From positions 1 to 64,000 of the forward strand of contig JADKIY010000002.1 in assembly GCA_016722575.1 (NCBI GenBank): a stretch of 64,000 nt of DNA, given 5' to 3'. Below are positions 17,046 to 32,000 of this stretch, one piece after another. Position 1 is the stretch's first letter; each line of letters starts with the position of its first letter. Origin of the DNA: Elusimicrobiota bacterium. Lineage in GTDB: Bacteria > Elusimicrobiota > Elusimicrobia > FEN-1173. A model generated the notes under the pieces. That model made no database searches, was not told where the DNA came from, and worked only from the letters and a program-made list of their open reading frames with translations. Both the position numbers and the translations under genes were made by a program.

Positions 17046-20000
17046 TCAAGATTCTGGAAGTTCCTTTAAGATGGCTTTCAGCCGGCGACCATCAAGCTTG
17101 ATTTCGTTGTTTTGCACTTTTTGAATCAAGGTGCTGGCTTGTTCGCCGTTGAGTTTCAAGTCGATCTGATCGCCCACGGCGGTTTTGCCCTGGTCGACCG
17201 TCAAATTGAAGGCGACCTTGCCTCCGACGCTCCCGAGGCCGCCGAGATTTAACGTCGAATCATTGACCAGTTTCACATCGCCCTCAAAACGGACCCGGGC
17301 CCCTTCGATGGTCCCGTTTTCCATGGTGCGGGCGGTGAGTTTCAAATCGACGCCCATCGTAAAAGCGCCGGCCTCGTCGCTGAAGGCTTTCCTGATTTCC
17401 TTGGCATCGCTTTCGGAAACGCCCGAGGAGCGCAATTTAGCGGTCAGGTCCGAAGTGACATTCGCCACCGTCATGGGTTCCCGGCCCAGGAGAAAAATAC
17501 TTCCGGATTTGAGGTCGATTTGGAAATTAACTTCTTGGCCTTTGCCGTAGCCCAATCCGCTCGCAAACCGCTGTAAACGGCCATCCAAACTGTCGAAGGA
17601 TTTGCCGATCTCAACGGAACCATCAACGCCTTGGTTCACAGAGACCAGGAACTTTTTAACCGTGGCGCCTTTAAGGAATTCGTCGCCTCCCAAGGCCTTG
17701 AGATTCGCTTCCAACGATTTAAATAATTCGGACTTTTCACCGTAAGCCGCTTTGAGGAAGCCCATGAATTGCTCAGCGCCTTTGGCGTCTTTGATCTTGC
17801 CATCCCCGAACTGTTTCGTGAGATCGAGGAAAATCTTGCCGGAATCCATGTCGTGGACAACTCGAACAACCGACTCTTTAAGATGGGCCCGGTCAATGAA
17901 ACCGGCGGTGGCCGGGTCTTTAATGGCCGATCCTTTGATTTCAAAAACAAGCACCTTGTTGCTTCCCAACAGACCGAGCTTGATTTGCCCAACAATCTCT
18001 TTAGGGTTGTAACTTTCGAAAAAGGCCTTGAGTTCGTTTTTGGTCAGCGAAAGCAGATTCGCTTTGCTTTGGGCGTCCAATTTATCGAGGTCCAGAACGG
18101 CCATGCGCAACTGCCCATCCGTGGCCGATCGGGGGTCCGTGACCTCGTAGGCTTGGCGGTCCGCCCGGCTCCAGGATTGCATCATCAAGTCGATGGGATT
18201 GAAGGCGTCTTTTAACAATTGCGACGCAATGTCGGTGATCCCAATGGCCTTGGCGGCCGCCACAAAGTCCGCGTTGCCGGCCAACTCTTTATTGAATTTG
18301 CCGGATTCAATGTCGCTTAAAGTCGCCCGACGCTCTTGATTGCCCGATTGGGCGTCATCGGAGGACCGAAAGCTTGCCCCAGCGGCCCGGTCGCCGTTCA
18401 CGGCCGTCAAGGCCAGGTCCGAAGCCGCCATCCGACGGAGCCCGAGCTGACTATCCGGCAGGTTGGCTTGGGCCACTTCCTGCATCGTGGATTGAGCCTT
18501 CGCGCTGGGGGCCCTTTCGACGGGGGCAAAGGACCTCGCCGCTTGTTCGCCAAGGAAGTTTCCGATGTTTCGAACGCTGTCCGTCAGAAGAAACCCGACG
18601 GCGGTGCTTTTGGAGCCCACGACTTTGCCGTCGACGATCTTCGAGTAGGTGCTCATTTCGCCGGCGTATCGTTTTTGAAGCAGTTGATTGGCTTTGGTCG
18701 CCAACGAATTCATCAGGCCGCGCCACAGGTCGCCCTTGGAAGGGGAGAGAAGAGAAAACCCTTCCGCCGACGTTCCACCCTGCGTAAAGCCAACGACAAC
18801 CATCAACAGCGAACTCATCCAGCCGTTTTTGGGGCCGAGGGCTTTATCGACCAATTGTCCGGCCGCGATCACCGCCGCCTTCTGCAATAGGACTTTCGAG
18901 TCCAGCATTTTCGAGAGGTCGCCCATGCCGCCAAAGGCCAGGAGGCCTTGTGTAATTGCGCCGGTCAAGTAACCAAGATCGGGGGCGTATTGTTGGAATG
19001 TGTCCGAAACGACGATGGTGATCGCCTGCCGGACAAAATCCTTCACCGCCGCAGTGATCACGTTCACGGCTTTGCCGGTCACATCGAATACGCTCGCGAT
19101 GTTTTTGGAAATGCTGCCTGCCATTTCATTTAGAAAACCTTCGCTCGATCCCAGGGCGCTTTGCCCGGTGCCCGCCGCCGCGCCCGCCTCCCCGTTGCCC
19201 ATGAACGAGGCGCTTCCCATGTAAAGGGTCGCCACGGAAGATGCCGCGGCCATTAACCCGGACAACAAAGCCATTTCCAAATTGCCGGTCATCATGTAAG
19301 TCATAGCGAAGCTCACGACGAAGGTGGAAACCGCAACGCAGACAAGGACCGTGGTGGCCCCGACCGCAACGCCGCCCACCGTGACCGCCGCCGCCGCGTC
19401 AAGCAACGACGCCCCCGCGGCCAGTTGTTCGCCAAGGGCGGCCCATTGGAAATTAATAGCGAATCCCACGCCAATATAAATCGCGGCAATCATAATGACG
19501 GCCATGAGCAACTTGCCGAAAATGCCGTCCATGCACCCGCCGCCGCCGCCCAGGGTTTCGGAGTGTTCCCACACCTTGTTTTCGTCCTTGGAGGTCAGTT
19601 CGTTTCGGTTGTCGTAGTGGTTGGTGACGATTTTCAATCCGTCGGTCACCGTGCCCCCGCCCTTGCCCACGGGAGGCGAGTAGCTGTGGTATTGTTCGTT
19701 CTGGCTCAGGACGTTGCCGGTGGCGTTATCGAAAACAATGTCGTAGGTGTTCTGCCATCCGCTGCTCCCGTCCGAATTCGAATAGGAGTTGTAAACCCGG
19801 TGGGCGCGACCGAATTCGTCAAAGTCCGAGGAACTGGTCCCCCCGCTGGTCCACAACATGGTGTTAACGGTTTTGCTGCAGTTTTTTCCGCAGCCCACGG
19901 TGGTGAGCCCGGGCATGTAATTGGAGTAGTCGTTGTAGACCAGGCGCCCGTAGACGTCGTATTTCATGTTGTATTGGTGGGAAGAGAATCCGAAAGCTGA

Positions 20001-23000
20001 AAAATACCCTTCGTAGCGCGCCTGGTTGGCGTTGTAGCCGCTGTAAACCGTTCCGCTGGCCTGCTGGTCCACCAAGCGGTCGGCGTTGTCGTAGGCGTTG
20101 GTGATCGTGACGTTGGCGTTGCCGTTGACCCAGCCGTTCACACGCCCGTCGCTGACTCCCGGGACCATGCCGTAGGTGGAATTGGTCCACTGAACGCTTT
20201 GGTTCTTCTGGTATTCGCGGCCTTTGGAATCGTACGACGTCCAATGGACTTGGACGCTGACGGGGACGCCGCCGTTCTTCGAGTAGGATTCATTGTAGGA
20301 ATAAACCTGGCCGATGGAGTTGTAGGTGATGGAATTACGCTCGGTGTGGGAGGTCCCTTTGCCTTCGTCCCATCGATTTTCGACGTAGGCGGAGGTGCGC
20401 CCGCTGCTGTTGAAGGCCGTTACGGTGCGGTCCGACGTAAAGTGCCCCATCCCTCTTCGAAAACCGTCTGTGTGGACGGTTCCACCGGCAATGCGACGGC
20501 CGTTGGAGTCATACTTGTACGTTTCCAGGGAATTGCTGTAAGAATCGATTGAAGTATCGCGTATCGTCGTGGTGTGGGTCGTCACGATGGATCCATCGCC
20601 GTCGGAGACGTAACCGCCGCTTTCCCAGTCGTAGCTGTAAGTGGGCGTGCCGACCGTACTCGAGACGCTCGACTGGGATTCGCTGTAAATGGCCACGGTG
20701 TCGATGCGCGAGGACGATTCCAATATTTTCGCCGAACCCGCGAAAATGCCCATTTTCTGGTGAATCGTGCCCCTTCCCGAAATATACCCGCCCACGATGG
20801 ACCACCCGGAGGTGGAGCTGGACCCGGTCGGCATGGCGCCATACCGTTGGTAATAAGCCATGCAGGACTCGCTGGAAACCGATTGGGTCGTTCCATTGGC
20901 CTTGCGGGAATCCACTCCGACAATTGAGATTGTCCCGTCCGCCTCCGCGCCGATCATCCGGCCCGCGCTGTCATAGGAGTACGTCGTGGTGATGGAGGTG
21001 GTCGTGTAACGGCCCATGCCTTCTTCGTCCGAGTAGCTCGTCGTCGTCGACGTGTTCGCCTTAATCAAGGCTTGGCCGTTGATGACGACGAAGGTCTGGG
21101 CGATGTTCCCCGAATAATTGCTCTTCCGCCCGTCCTCGGAAACGCTGGTGCCGGTCACGGTGCCGGACCCCGTGGCGCCGGTCAGGCGGCCTTGGGCGTC
21201 GTAGGAATAATTAGTCGTGACTTCCGAATGGCTGTTCCCTTGCCCGGTGGTGTCGGAAACAGAGGTCGAAACGAAGATTTTCGCCTGCCCGTTCAATACG
21301 CGGAAATACTGCGTGAGGGACCCACGGGTCGTGTTCCCTTCGCCGTCCGTGCTATGAAACGTTCCGCGCGCGTAGGCCCCAACCAGCTGCCCCGCGTGAT
21401 TGAACGAATTAAAAATGGTGAGGTCTTGGGACTCGGTCGACCCGTCGGGGTGCGAGCCGGAGGTTTGCGTCCGTTGGGAGACCATCTGGTCCCGGCCACC
21501 CCAACGCTGGTAGGTTTGCGTCAAGGTGGAAGTGTTGGTAACGCTGGTCCACGTGCCGCTCCCGTTCCCGTCCGGGTCGTTGAATTGCTGGGTGGTGGAG
21601 GTGGTGGTGCCGTTGCCGTTCGTCAGCCGGCCCGCGGCGTTGTGGGTGTAGTTCAAAACGTTGCGGGAGGTGTCGGACGCGCCGTTCGTGGTGATGGTCG
21701 TGTTGGTCGTTTGGGAAGCAAGAACGGTTTGCCCCCACACGACGGCGTAGCTTTGATCCGAATCCGCAACGACCCGCTGGGCCACCAAGCCGCCGTTGGA
21801 GTAGACGTTTTCCCTGTTGGTCGAGTGAGAATGCCCCGAAGCGCCGGTCATCTGACCGACGCCGTTGAAAACAAAATCCATGGATTGGTCGGATTCGCGG
21901 GACGCGTCGCCGGCGGCGCCGCTGCTGCTGTGGGTTTGCGAATGGACCACTTCAGCGTTGCCGTTGATGATGCGGTAGGTGTTATCGGTGCGGGTCGTTC
22001 CCGACTCGATGACCGTTTCGTTGCCGGTCCAAACCCCGTCGCGATTGGCGTCGTTCCAAATAATTTCCCCGGTCGTTCCCTCGGAATGCCCGGTGGCTCC
22101 GGTCAGGCGGCTGCCGGAATACTGATAATCGACGACGCTGGTCGTTGATCCGGTCGAATTGGAGTGGGTCGTCGTTGATTCGGTGTGTTTCTCGAAGGTT
22201 TGGCCCGCCACCACGATCAAGTTGGACCAGCCGTTCGTGTAGGAATAAGTCCACGACGCTCCATCGGAGTCCAGCGTCTGCTGGGTGGAGGAAAAGGTGG
22301 TCCCGCCCCCAATCACGCGGCCGTAAAAATCGACGCTGTAACCGGTGTTGGATTCGCTGGTCGAAATGTCCCGCGCGGTGCCGTAATTCGACCCGTCGTA
22401 GGCGCTGTAGGTCGTGGTCCGGCTGTGGGTGGCCGTTACGACGGATTGTCCCCCCGCAATCACGTAGGTGGTGTCCCCCGAGAGCACTGAATGACTCACG
22501 GTGCCGTCGGCGTTCTTTTTGTCGGCGTAACCGGAAGACACGCCCCGGGTCCGGACCAGCTGGCCGGCGCCGTTGTATTCATTGAGCGTCCCCGACGTGT
22601 TGTGGGAGTGGTTGATGGCGGCCGTGTAATTCGAGCCCGCGTAGCCGGAGTAGGAGTCGCTGGTCGTCACGCTTCGTCCCGCGACCCCTTGGCCGTTGTG
22701 GATGGCCATGACGGTCGTCGTGTGCGAAAGGTCCCGTCGTTCCATGGTGCCGTATCGGTCGTCCGGCACCTGCGAAATGGACGTGCTGTCGGCCGTGCTC
22801 CCGGCGCTCGTTAGTTGGCCCAAGGCGTTGTATTCGTAATTCGTGGTCGTGTCGGTCGTGGTGTTGGTCCGGTCCGCGTTCGTGGTCGAACGCGTGGCGG
22901 AACGCGAAACGACGGCTTGTCCGGCCACGATCGCGTAGTCGTTGGCCGTTGAGAAACGAGTGATCGTGGTCGATTGGTCCGCGTTGGTCGCCGTGGTCGT

Positions 23001-26000
23001 TCCCGTGGTGGGGCGGGCCACCGCCCCGGTCAATTGCCCGCGCGCGTTGTAGGTGTAGGAAACGTCCGAGTCCGATTCCGTGACGTTGACGTTCCCTTCG
23101 GACGCGGAGCGGGTGTGCGAAGTCGTGCGGGACGACACCGCTTGACCCCAAACAATCGCGTTCTGGGTGTTCGACGTGATGTGGGCGGTTTGTTGTCCGG
23201 ATTCGCCGGCGTCAAAAACGCCGTTTCCGTTGGTGTCGCGTTGCCAGACCCGGGTCACGGAATCGGTGGTGGAATCGGAACGGGAGTCGACCAACAAACC
23301 CCGGGAGTCGTAGGTGTTGAAGGTGTGGCTCGTGGTGTCGGACGACGAGTCAGCTCCCGAAGTGTGCGAGGTCGTCGTGATTCGGGTGGCCAGCGCTTGG
23401 CCCGCGACCACCCGGTAGGTCATGACCGACGACATCGTCGTGCGCGAAGCCGACGTGGAATAGGCGGCGTTCCCGGATACGTCGATGGACTTTTCAATGT
23501 AGGTGGTATCGCTGCTGCCGGTCGAGCTGCCCGACGCCGCCGTCAATTGGCCCAAGGCGTTGTAGGTGTAATTCGTGAGGGAATGACTGGTCGTCGTCGT
23601 GGCGCCCGACACCGTCGATGAATCGCTTTGGGCGCTCACGACCACCGCCTGGCCGCCGATGACGGCGTAGGTGTTGACCCCGCGGAAATAGGTGGACGAT
23701 TGCGTCCCATCGGAATTGAGGCTGGAAGTGACACCGTTCGATATCACGCCGCTCGCGCCGGTCAATCGACCCACGGCGTCGTAGGTGTTCGTTGTGGTGG
23801 TATCGGAAACGGTGACGGCCGCCGCCTGTGCGTTAACAAGATTCCAGCGAGCGGACGTTTGGTCGAAACCGCTGTAAGCCGTCGAGTGCGTGCGGCTCTC
23901 TCGAACGAGGGCTTGGCCGCCGATCACGATGTAATCGTTGCGCGTCGTGGCCACGGAAAGACCGATGGTCCCATCGCTGTTCAAGGTCTGCGTGACGGAT
24001 TTTGAGCCCCCGAGTGCCCCGGTCATTTGGCCCAGGGCGTTGTATTGGTAAACCGTCCAAGTGGCCGCGCCCGTGTCGACAAGGCCGTCCTGGCGGCCGA
24101 GGGGCGATTTGAGGATTTTGGAGGAAACGGCGGCGCTTTCCGCGGCCGTCAGATCGCCGGAATGGGACGCGGTTCGGCCCAGAGAGGCGGCGATTTGGGC
24201 TTGGCCGAAGTAAACGGCGTAATCGTTTTCGACATGATTGAAGTTGTGGGTTTTCGATCCGTCGGCGTTTGTGGTGGTGGAGGAGGCGTCGTTGATCCCC
24301 GTCGCTCCGGTCATTTGGCCTTGGACGTTGTAAGCGTAGTGAACGAGGCTGTCCGTCTCGGTGTGCACGTTCTTGAAATCGTTCACGCTGTGGGACACGT
24401 TGTCCAGCAACATGGCCTGCCCCCACAAGATGGCGTAGGTGTTAGTGCCCGTTGTGTGGTTGGTTTGGTCTTCGAGGACGCCGTTGGTGTAGGCCTGCGA
24501 TGTCGAATCGCCGCGGGTGGTTCCGCGAGCGGCGATCATCATGCCCCGGGCGTCGTAGGTGTAGTAGGTCGTGTTCGTGCCCGTCGAATGATTGCCCGGG
24601 CCGTCGGTGATCGACGTGGTGGCGGCCGACATCAGCAACGCTTGGCCTTGGCGTACCAGGAACAGGTTGGTCGTTCGGGAATTGGTGGTCGAGGAGGTGC
24701 CATCGGCGAACGTCGTCGTGGAGGCGCTTGAATTGTCTCCCGTGACGTGGAGGAGGGCCCCGGAGCCGTAATCGTAGGTGTAGGAGGTCGTCGAGTCGCT
24801 CGAGGACTGCGTGGCCCCCGCCGGAGCGGTCGAATGGGTGGCGGTGCGAACCATCACCGCTTGGCCGTTAATGACGTCAAAGGTGTTCGCGGTGTGTTGG
24901 GGCGTGTCGGTGTAGGTGACGACGTTGTCGTACACCACCGAACTGGTGGTCCGGTAGAACGAATTCAGGTTTGCCGCCGCCTTGGACACCCCGCGCGCAA
25001 CGGCGGCCACGCCGCCGCCCGGGGTCCAAAGGTCGGAGGCGGTGGCGAGGGAATCCGAAAGGCACGTGGAAAGAAATTCGGAAAAGGCGTCGGAATCAAA
25101 TGAGGTGGACGACACGACGCGGGGCACTTTGTTGATGTATTGCTGATGCACGTTGCCGTCGGAATAACCCGTCACTCCAGTTAATTGGCCCAGATCGTTG
25201 AAGGCGTAGAACATGAAAGCCTTGCTCGTGGTGACGGTGGCGGCGGTGGCCGGGTCGTCCTTGACCATGCCCGTGCGGGTTGTTTGATCCGTGACGGATT
25301 TCGTCACGACCGCCTGGCCCCAGTGAATGGCGTAGGTGTTGATCGCATCGCTGGTCGTCCGCTGTTTAACCACTTCGCCGGCGTCTTGAACGAGATTGCC
25401 GTTGGTGTCGTTAAAAACCTCGTTGGCGCTCGTCGTGTGGGCCGAACCGGTGGCGGCCACCAACCGGCCCTGGGAATCGTAGCGATAGGCGATGTGCGAG
25501 GTGGTGTGGGACTCGTTGGTCCCCGTAACGGCTCCGGACGTGGTCGTCGATTCCATCAACTGGGCCTGGCCCCAGACGATGCCGTAAACGTTGGTGCTGG
25601 AAAAATCCGAAATTTGATCGGACCATTCGGGAGGATCGATGGTCGCCGGGTCGTTGTCGGGTTCGCTGTGCACCCGGGTCTTGTTCGTCCCACTGGACGA
25701 TCCCGTCGCCGAATCCAGTTGGCCGAGGGCGTTGTAGTGATAATTCATGTAAGAGGTGGATTCGGTGGTGACGTTTCCATTCACCATCGTGGACGTCGTC
25801 TTCGTGCGAGCGGCGACCGCCTGTCCACCCACGACAATATACTCGCTGACCGAATGGCTGTGGTTCGTTTGCACCGATTCCTTGGCGATTTCTCCGGCTT
25901 TGATCGTCAGGGATTTCGTTGTGTTGTCGGTGGTCGTTTCGCCCCGAGCGCCAATCACCTGGCCTTTCTCGTTATACAAGGTGAAAGTGACCGAGACGGA

Positions 26001-29000
26001 ATGGGTGGTTGAGGCGCCCGCCACCGTCGTGGAATCCGATGTGGAGGAAGAGACAAACGCTTGACCCCCGATGATGTCGTAGGTGTTCGTGATCGTCGAA
26101 TCGGTGACCTGGAGTTCCAGTTCCCCCACGTCCTGCACCCCATCGTCGTTTTTGTCGTTCCAAACGCTCGTTTCGGAGCGGCTCGTTCCATGGCCTTCGG
26201 CGGCGATCAACTGGCCGGACGAATTGTAGGAGTAGTTCACGGTGATGGTCGAAGCGCTGTGGGTGGCGCCCGAGTCGGTCGCGGTCGTGGTCACGGCTTG
26301 GGAAACGACGGCCTGGCCCCAAATCGAGATATAGGAACTGGAAGTGTCGGAGGTGGAACGACCGATCTTTTCAACAAACACACCCTTCTGTTCCGATTCG
26401 TCCAAATACGTTGTCGTTGAATCGGTGTGGGAGGTCCCGTATCCTCCTGTCAATTGGCCGAGATCGTTGTAGGAATAATGGGTGTCGGCCGTCGTGTGCG
26501 AATGCGTGGCGCCGATATCGCTGTTGGTTTCCATGTGAGAGTCGGACTGGGCGGCCTGGCCATTAAGAATCAAATACTCGATGGAGCCGGCCGAAGTCGA
26601 GGTCTGCTGTTCCGTCTCTTTGTCTTCCTGCCAAACGCCGTCGCCGTTCAAATCGTTCCAGTAGGCCGTCGTCGAAGACCCGGTCACCCGCCCGGAGGCG
26701 GCGATTAATTGGGCGCGCTGGTTGTACGTGTTAATCACCGTCGTCACGTTGGTGGAAACGGTCCCCAGGTTCGTGGATGTCGTCGATGTGGTGGTTTGGA
26801 TGGCGACGGCTTGTCCGGCGATAATCTTGTACGTCGTGTTTGAATTGGAGGTCGAGGTGCTGGCGTTCGTCAACGTGATCCCTTTTTTCAGGGAATCGGT
26901 GGTGGATTGAATCGGGTTCGAATCAACGCTGACGTCGACGATTTTGTCGGTTCCATCGGTGTTTTTGCCGTCGATGTATTTTCCGGTGGAGTGGACCGTC
27001 ACTTTACCGCTTGAACCCGTTCGTTCCACAATGGTGCCCCACACGATGCGTTTTCCCGTTTCGTCATATTTCTCGTAGTTCAACGTCACGGTGCCATCCG
27101 GGGAAACCCGCTCCGTCATGTGTTCGCGCGTTTTATCGGAATTGACCCGGTTGATGGCACCGCTGTAGTCGGCGCTGTAGGTGGTCGTGGAGGACGATCC
27201 GGATCCCTGCGCGCTCACCAACTGTCCTTTGTCGTTGTAGAAATACTCGGTGACATTGGACGCGCCCGTGTTGCTGGCGCCAGCGGCGGTGGACGAATTG
27301 ACGGTGGTCCGGGCGATCTGCGCTTGGCCGAAGACGATGGCGTAAACGTTGCTGGCCCGACTGGGGGTCCGCGTGACCGTGCCGTCGGCGTTCCGCGTGC
27401 TTGTCGTGGTGTCCGTGGTTCCGCTGGCCGAAATCAGCTGACCCTTCGAATTGTATTGGTAGTCCATCTTGCTTGTGCTGACCGAGCTGGTCGCGGCCAA
27501 TTCGTTGGTGGAGGTCGTTTCGGTGTGAACCAGGACGGCCTGCCCCCAGCGCATTTCGTAGTCGTTTTTTGTCGTGGAGTGGCTGGGAACGTCGACTTCC
27601 TCGCCCGCGTCCACCTTCCCGTTTCGATTCTTGTCGGTGAACACGCGGGAGGTGGTGTCGCTTCCGCTCGTGCCCGTGGCCCCCGTGATTTGACCCAACG
27701 CGTTAATGTTGAAATGCATTTCGGAAGTGGCGGTGGTTTCGTTGATGTCGTTCCCCGCTTCGGGAACGCCGGCGGCCCGATCGGCCGCGGTGCGGGTGTC
27801 GACGTGCGAATTCGTTGTCGTGACCGAATCGCTCACGACGGCTTTTCCGCATCGAACGACGTATGTGGACGTGGTGTCGCTGTGGGAGACTTGCAGGGAC
27901 GTATCGCTGTTTTCCTGGGTCGTGTCCGCGGAGGAGCCTCCCGAGGCGGAAACCAGCTGGTTTTTGCCGTTGTAGTTGTAATGGGTGTGGCTGGTGGAAA
28001 CCGTCGTGGTGGCCCCCATGACGAGGCGGCTGTTGGTGACGCTGTCGACGATCAGAGCCTGGCCCGCTCGAATCGTATAGACGTTTTCGGACGAAAAGTC
28101 CTGTCGGGATTCGCGCGACACGGCTTGGCTCGGCGTGCTGTCCGCGTAGCGGGTGATGGTGAACCCGTCGCTCCGGCCCGTGGTGTGAAGGAGTTGTCCC
28201 AGCTTGTTGTATTGATTTTCGGTGATGGAATGGGTGTGGGTTTCGACCGCCGCGCGGGACAAGTCCGACCCGTCGTATCCCGAATACGTCGTCTGCCAAC
28301 TGTCGATCCGAACGGCCACGGCTTGACCCCAAACCACCGCAAAAACGGTCGTGCCGGCGTGGTCGGGATCGCCCACGGTGACGACCACCTTCTCGTTTCC
28401 ATCCTTGTCCTTCACTTTGGATTCGGTGCGGGAGGAAACCGTTCGCCCGCTCGCCGCCGACATTTGGGCGTTTTCGTTGTAGCGGTAGCTCGTTTCCTCG
28501 ATGTTGACCGTGGTGTCGGCCCCGGAGGTGGTCGTGGATTTGGTGGTCGACTTGGCCACCACCGCCCGGCCGTTCAATATCGTGTAGGCGTTGTCGACTT
28601 CGATTTCCGTTTTACTTTCCGTGCCGTCGGCGTTGTACGTGATGCGAACCCCGGTTTCCCCGTCTTTGTGGACGGTGCGAGCGCCGATGAGTTGCCCCAT
28701 GTCGTTGTATTCGTAACGGACCCGGCTGGGGGTGGTGGTGATGCTGTTGTCGGTTTTGGTGACGCTCAGGGAAAACGATTCCAGCAAGCGGGCTTGGCCA
28801 AGCAGGACCACGTAGCGGTTTTCCGTGTTCACGGTCGAGGTGATGACCGATCCGTCGGCGTTGCGGACGTTTTGTATCGTTGTGTTCTTCGACGAAGCCC
28901 CGATCAGCTGGCCAAGGGAGTTGTAGGCGTTGATCACAACGTTGTCGTCGACCGACGCGCTGACGGCGGTGGAAACGTCGAATTTGTCCAGGCCCGAGAA

Positions 29001-32000
29001 TTGATTGAACTCTGGGGATTTCACGGTCCAAAGGTCTTTGGACTCCGCGACATAGCGATCAAACTTCTCGTCGATGGAGTCCCCGGCCGAGCCCGGCATG
29101 GCCGGAAGGGGTTTCATTTTGAAAATACCGTAGCGTTCGGCGGTTTCCACCAGCTTGGCGTCTTCGTAATTGGAATAGGATTCGGTGTGGGACTCGCTCT
29201 TCGTCACCAGCGCCTGGCCGGCGAAAACGCCATAGGTGTTTTTGCTGGTGGTGTAGGTGACGATGATGTGCTTGTCGTCGGTCAGCGTGTAGGACGTGGA
29301 ATTTCCGGAGCCCGTGGCTCCAATCAACTGCCCGTTGGCGTTGTATTGGAAATTGACCGCGGCGTATTGGTAGGTGGTGGTGCCGGGAACCTGGACGACG
29401 CTGTTGGACACGATCCCAACCAGGACCGCCTGGCCCCAAATGACGTCGTAAACGTTGGAGGTGGAGGTGACGGTCGTTTGTTCGACGGATTCGTCTTTCG
29501 TTGGATCTTCGAGATCCCGAGTCCATTTGCCGTCGCCGTTTTTGTCTTTCCCCCACACCAATTCCTTGCTTTGGCTGAACACCGTGGGGGTGGAAACGCT
29601 CATCAAAATGCCCCGGGAATCGTACACGTAATCCATTTGGGTGGCGGAGCCCATCAGCGTGTCCGCCGTCCGCGATCCGGAAATGGATTTTGTCTGAGAC
29701 ACAACGGCCTGTCCCCAAACAATGCGGTAGGTGTTCGTGGTTTGGGCCCAACCAGGCGTGGTGAAGGATTCGCCCGCGTCCCAGTGGCCGTCCGCGTTCA
29801 GGTCGCTCCAGAGGCCGGTCGAGGAATTGGAGGTGCTGTAGCCGTTCGCGCCGATCAATTGCCCCAAGTCGTTATAAAAATAATTCGTCTGGGAAGTCGA
29901 ACCCGACGCGGTCGCTCCCGATTGGCCCGAGGAGTGGGTGAGGGATTGCGCGACCACCGCCTGTCCCAAAACGATGACGTAACGACTGATCGTGTCGGAG
30001 ACCGTTTTCTGCGTCAACGTCCCGACGTTGGGTTGCCCGGCGGCGTTCTCGGTGGTGGTGAGGACGTTCACCGCGGTCTCGGCGTGCGTTTGCCCCGAGG
30101 CCCCGATCAAAATGCCGAAACCGTTGTAATCGTTTTTCACGATGGAGCGGGAGGTCGTGTTGACGGATCCGCCGTTTGAAACGGTGGTGGCATCGGTCAC
30201 TGTTTCCGTGACCATGGCCTGTCCCCAGAAAATGCCGTAACGCTGATGGGTGGCGTTGGTGGTGACTTGCACTGCCGTGCCGCCGTGGTTCCCGACCAAC
30301 TGCCGGGTGGTCCCTTCCCCCTGGCCGTAGGCACCGATCAAATGCCCTTCCCGGTCGTAACGGTAATAGGTGGTGGACGAGTTGTCCGTGACCGTGGCCC
30401 CGCCCGCGCTTTCCGAGTGGGATCGGGTGATCGAATCCTTCACCTGGGCCTGCCCGTTGATAACGGTGTATCGACTTTCGGTTCTCGCGGTGCTGACCAC
30501 CACTTGGGGGGATCCGTCGCTCAGCACGGTGTTCGTGGTGCGGCTGTCGGAGGCGGCGCTCGCGCCCAGCAATAACCCGACGTCGTTGTAGCGGTAATCG
30601 GTGCGGCTTTCCGTGTGGGTGGCGCTCACGGGATTGGCCTCGTTGGCCCCGAAACCGGCCGACGTGTCCGAACTCGTGTTGGCGGCGATCACCACCGCTT
30701 GGCCGGCGACCACCGCGTAGGTGTTTTGGGTCGAGGACTCCGTGTACTGCTTGGGCGCCCCTTTCAACCCCCCGGACGAAACGACGGTCGACGCCGCCTT
30801 GCGCACGTCCATCAACCGGGCAACGCCCTCGGCAATGGACAAAAAGGCGCCGGACAATCCGGCGGGCTGCTGGCCCGCCAGGGAGGCCAGCACGCTTTCC
30901 ACTTCCGAAACCAACTTTTCGTTGAGGCTGTTTAAGGTCGAAAAAATGGGCAGAAAGTCGGTGAGGTCCAAATTCAGAGCGCCCGAGGCGTTGGAGGCCG
31001 AAGCGTCGGCCGGCGCCAAGGCCGTTTTTCGCGTCAACCCATCGAACTCCGCCAGGAGCGGTGCGGCCGCGGTGAGGACCGCGGTGAGGCCGCCCACCAC
31101 GCGTTCCAAAAAGGTGCGCTGTTCCGCCGTGAGATCCGACGCCTCAGCGCCCGCCGCCAAAGACGACCAGGCCTCCACGATGGCCCGGAGCGGGGAAAGA
31201 GCGTAAAGGATTTCGTTTTCCCTAGCGGTGTTGGCCGAAAGGATTTTATTCCCGTCGTACATCAGCCCGGTCTCGCTGGTGGTGCGCGAACCGCCGACCG
31301 CGCCAATCAACCGGCCCGGAGCGTCGTAGCGATTGGTCGTTTCCGAGACCGTCACGGAAAGGGTCGCGCCCGCGTTGTTCGTCGACTCCGTGAACGTGTG
31401 TTCCACGAGCGCCTGGCCCCCGATGATCACGTAAGTTTGCTGGGTGACGCCGGACGCGAACACGGTTTGCCACTCAATCGGGTTTTGAGGCGCGTTGGCC
31501 GTGGTGAGCTTTTCCGCAACGGGCGCGCCGGCGTCCGCGGGGGCCGAGACGGCGTTTTCCAACAACGAATCGGGGGCGGTTTGGTTGGCGACCCAGCTGG
31601 TGGCGTTGAACACGGTGTGCCCGTCCGCGGCCACCGCGCGGCCCACGCCGTCGTACACATTCAGGACGGTGGAAACGGAATGGCTGTAACGGTCTTTGTC
31701 GCTCTCAATGGGACGGCCGGAGTTTGGATCAACGGACAACGTGTCCGTGACCGATCGTGAAACTTTGGCCTGGCCGTTGATGACCCGAAACTCCTGCGTG
31801 ATCGTGGATTGATTCCGGGCCGTCACGATCAATTCGTCCACTTGGCCGTCCGGGGGGACGGTGGTGTCCGTCCAGCCCCGATCGGCGTTTTTCGAGTGCC
31901 CGAGCCCTGTGGCCCCGAGAAGGAGACCCTTTTTGTCGTAAGTGAAGGTCGTGGTCATGTCCCCGCTGTTTTCACTGCCGTTGACGTTGGTGGTTCGGTT

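Noticed and set aside
5031..17050. Programmed ribosomal frameshifting as cause of the seven breaks
   Set aside because: No slippery heptamer or consistent stimulatory structure noticed at the joints, and similar breaks occur in unrelated genes of the same window.
27120..30179. 1,019-aa + strand frame within the giant gene
   Set aside because: Low-complexity Gly/Val/Asp/Arg shadow of the repeat array; no ribosome binding site and no protein-like pattern.
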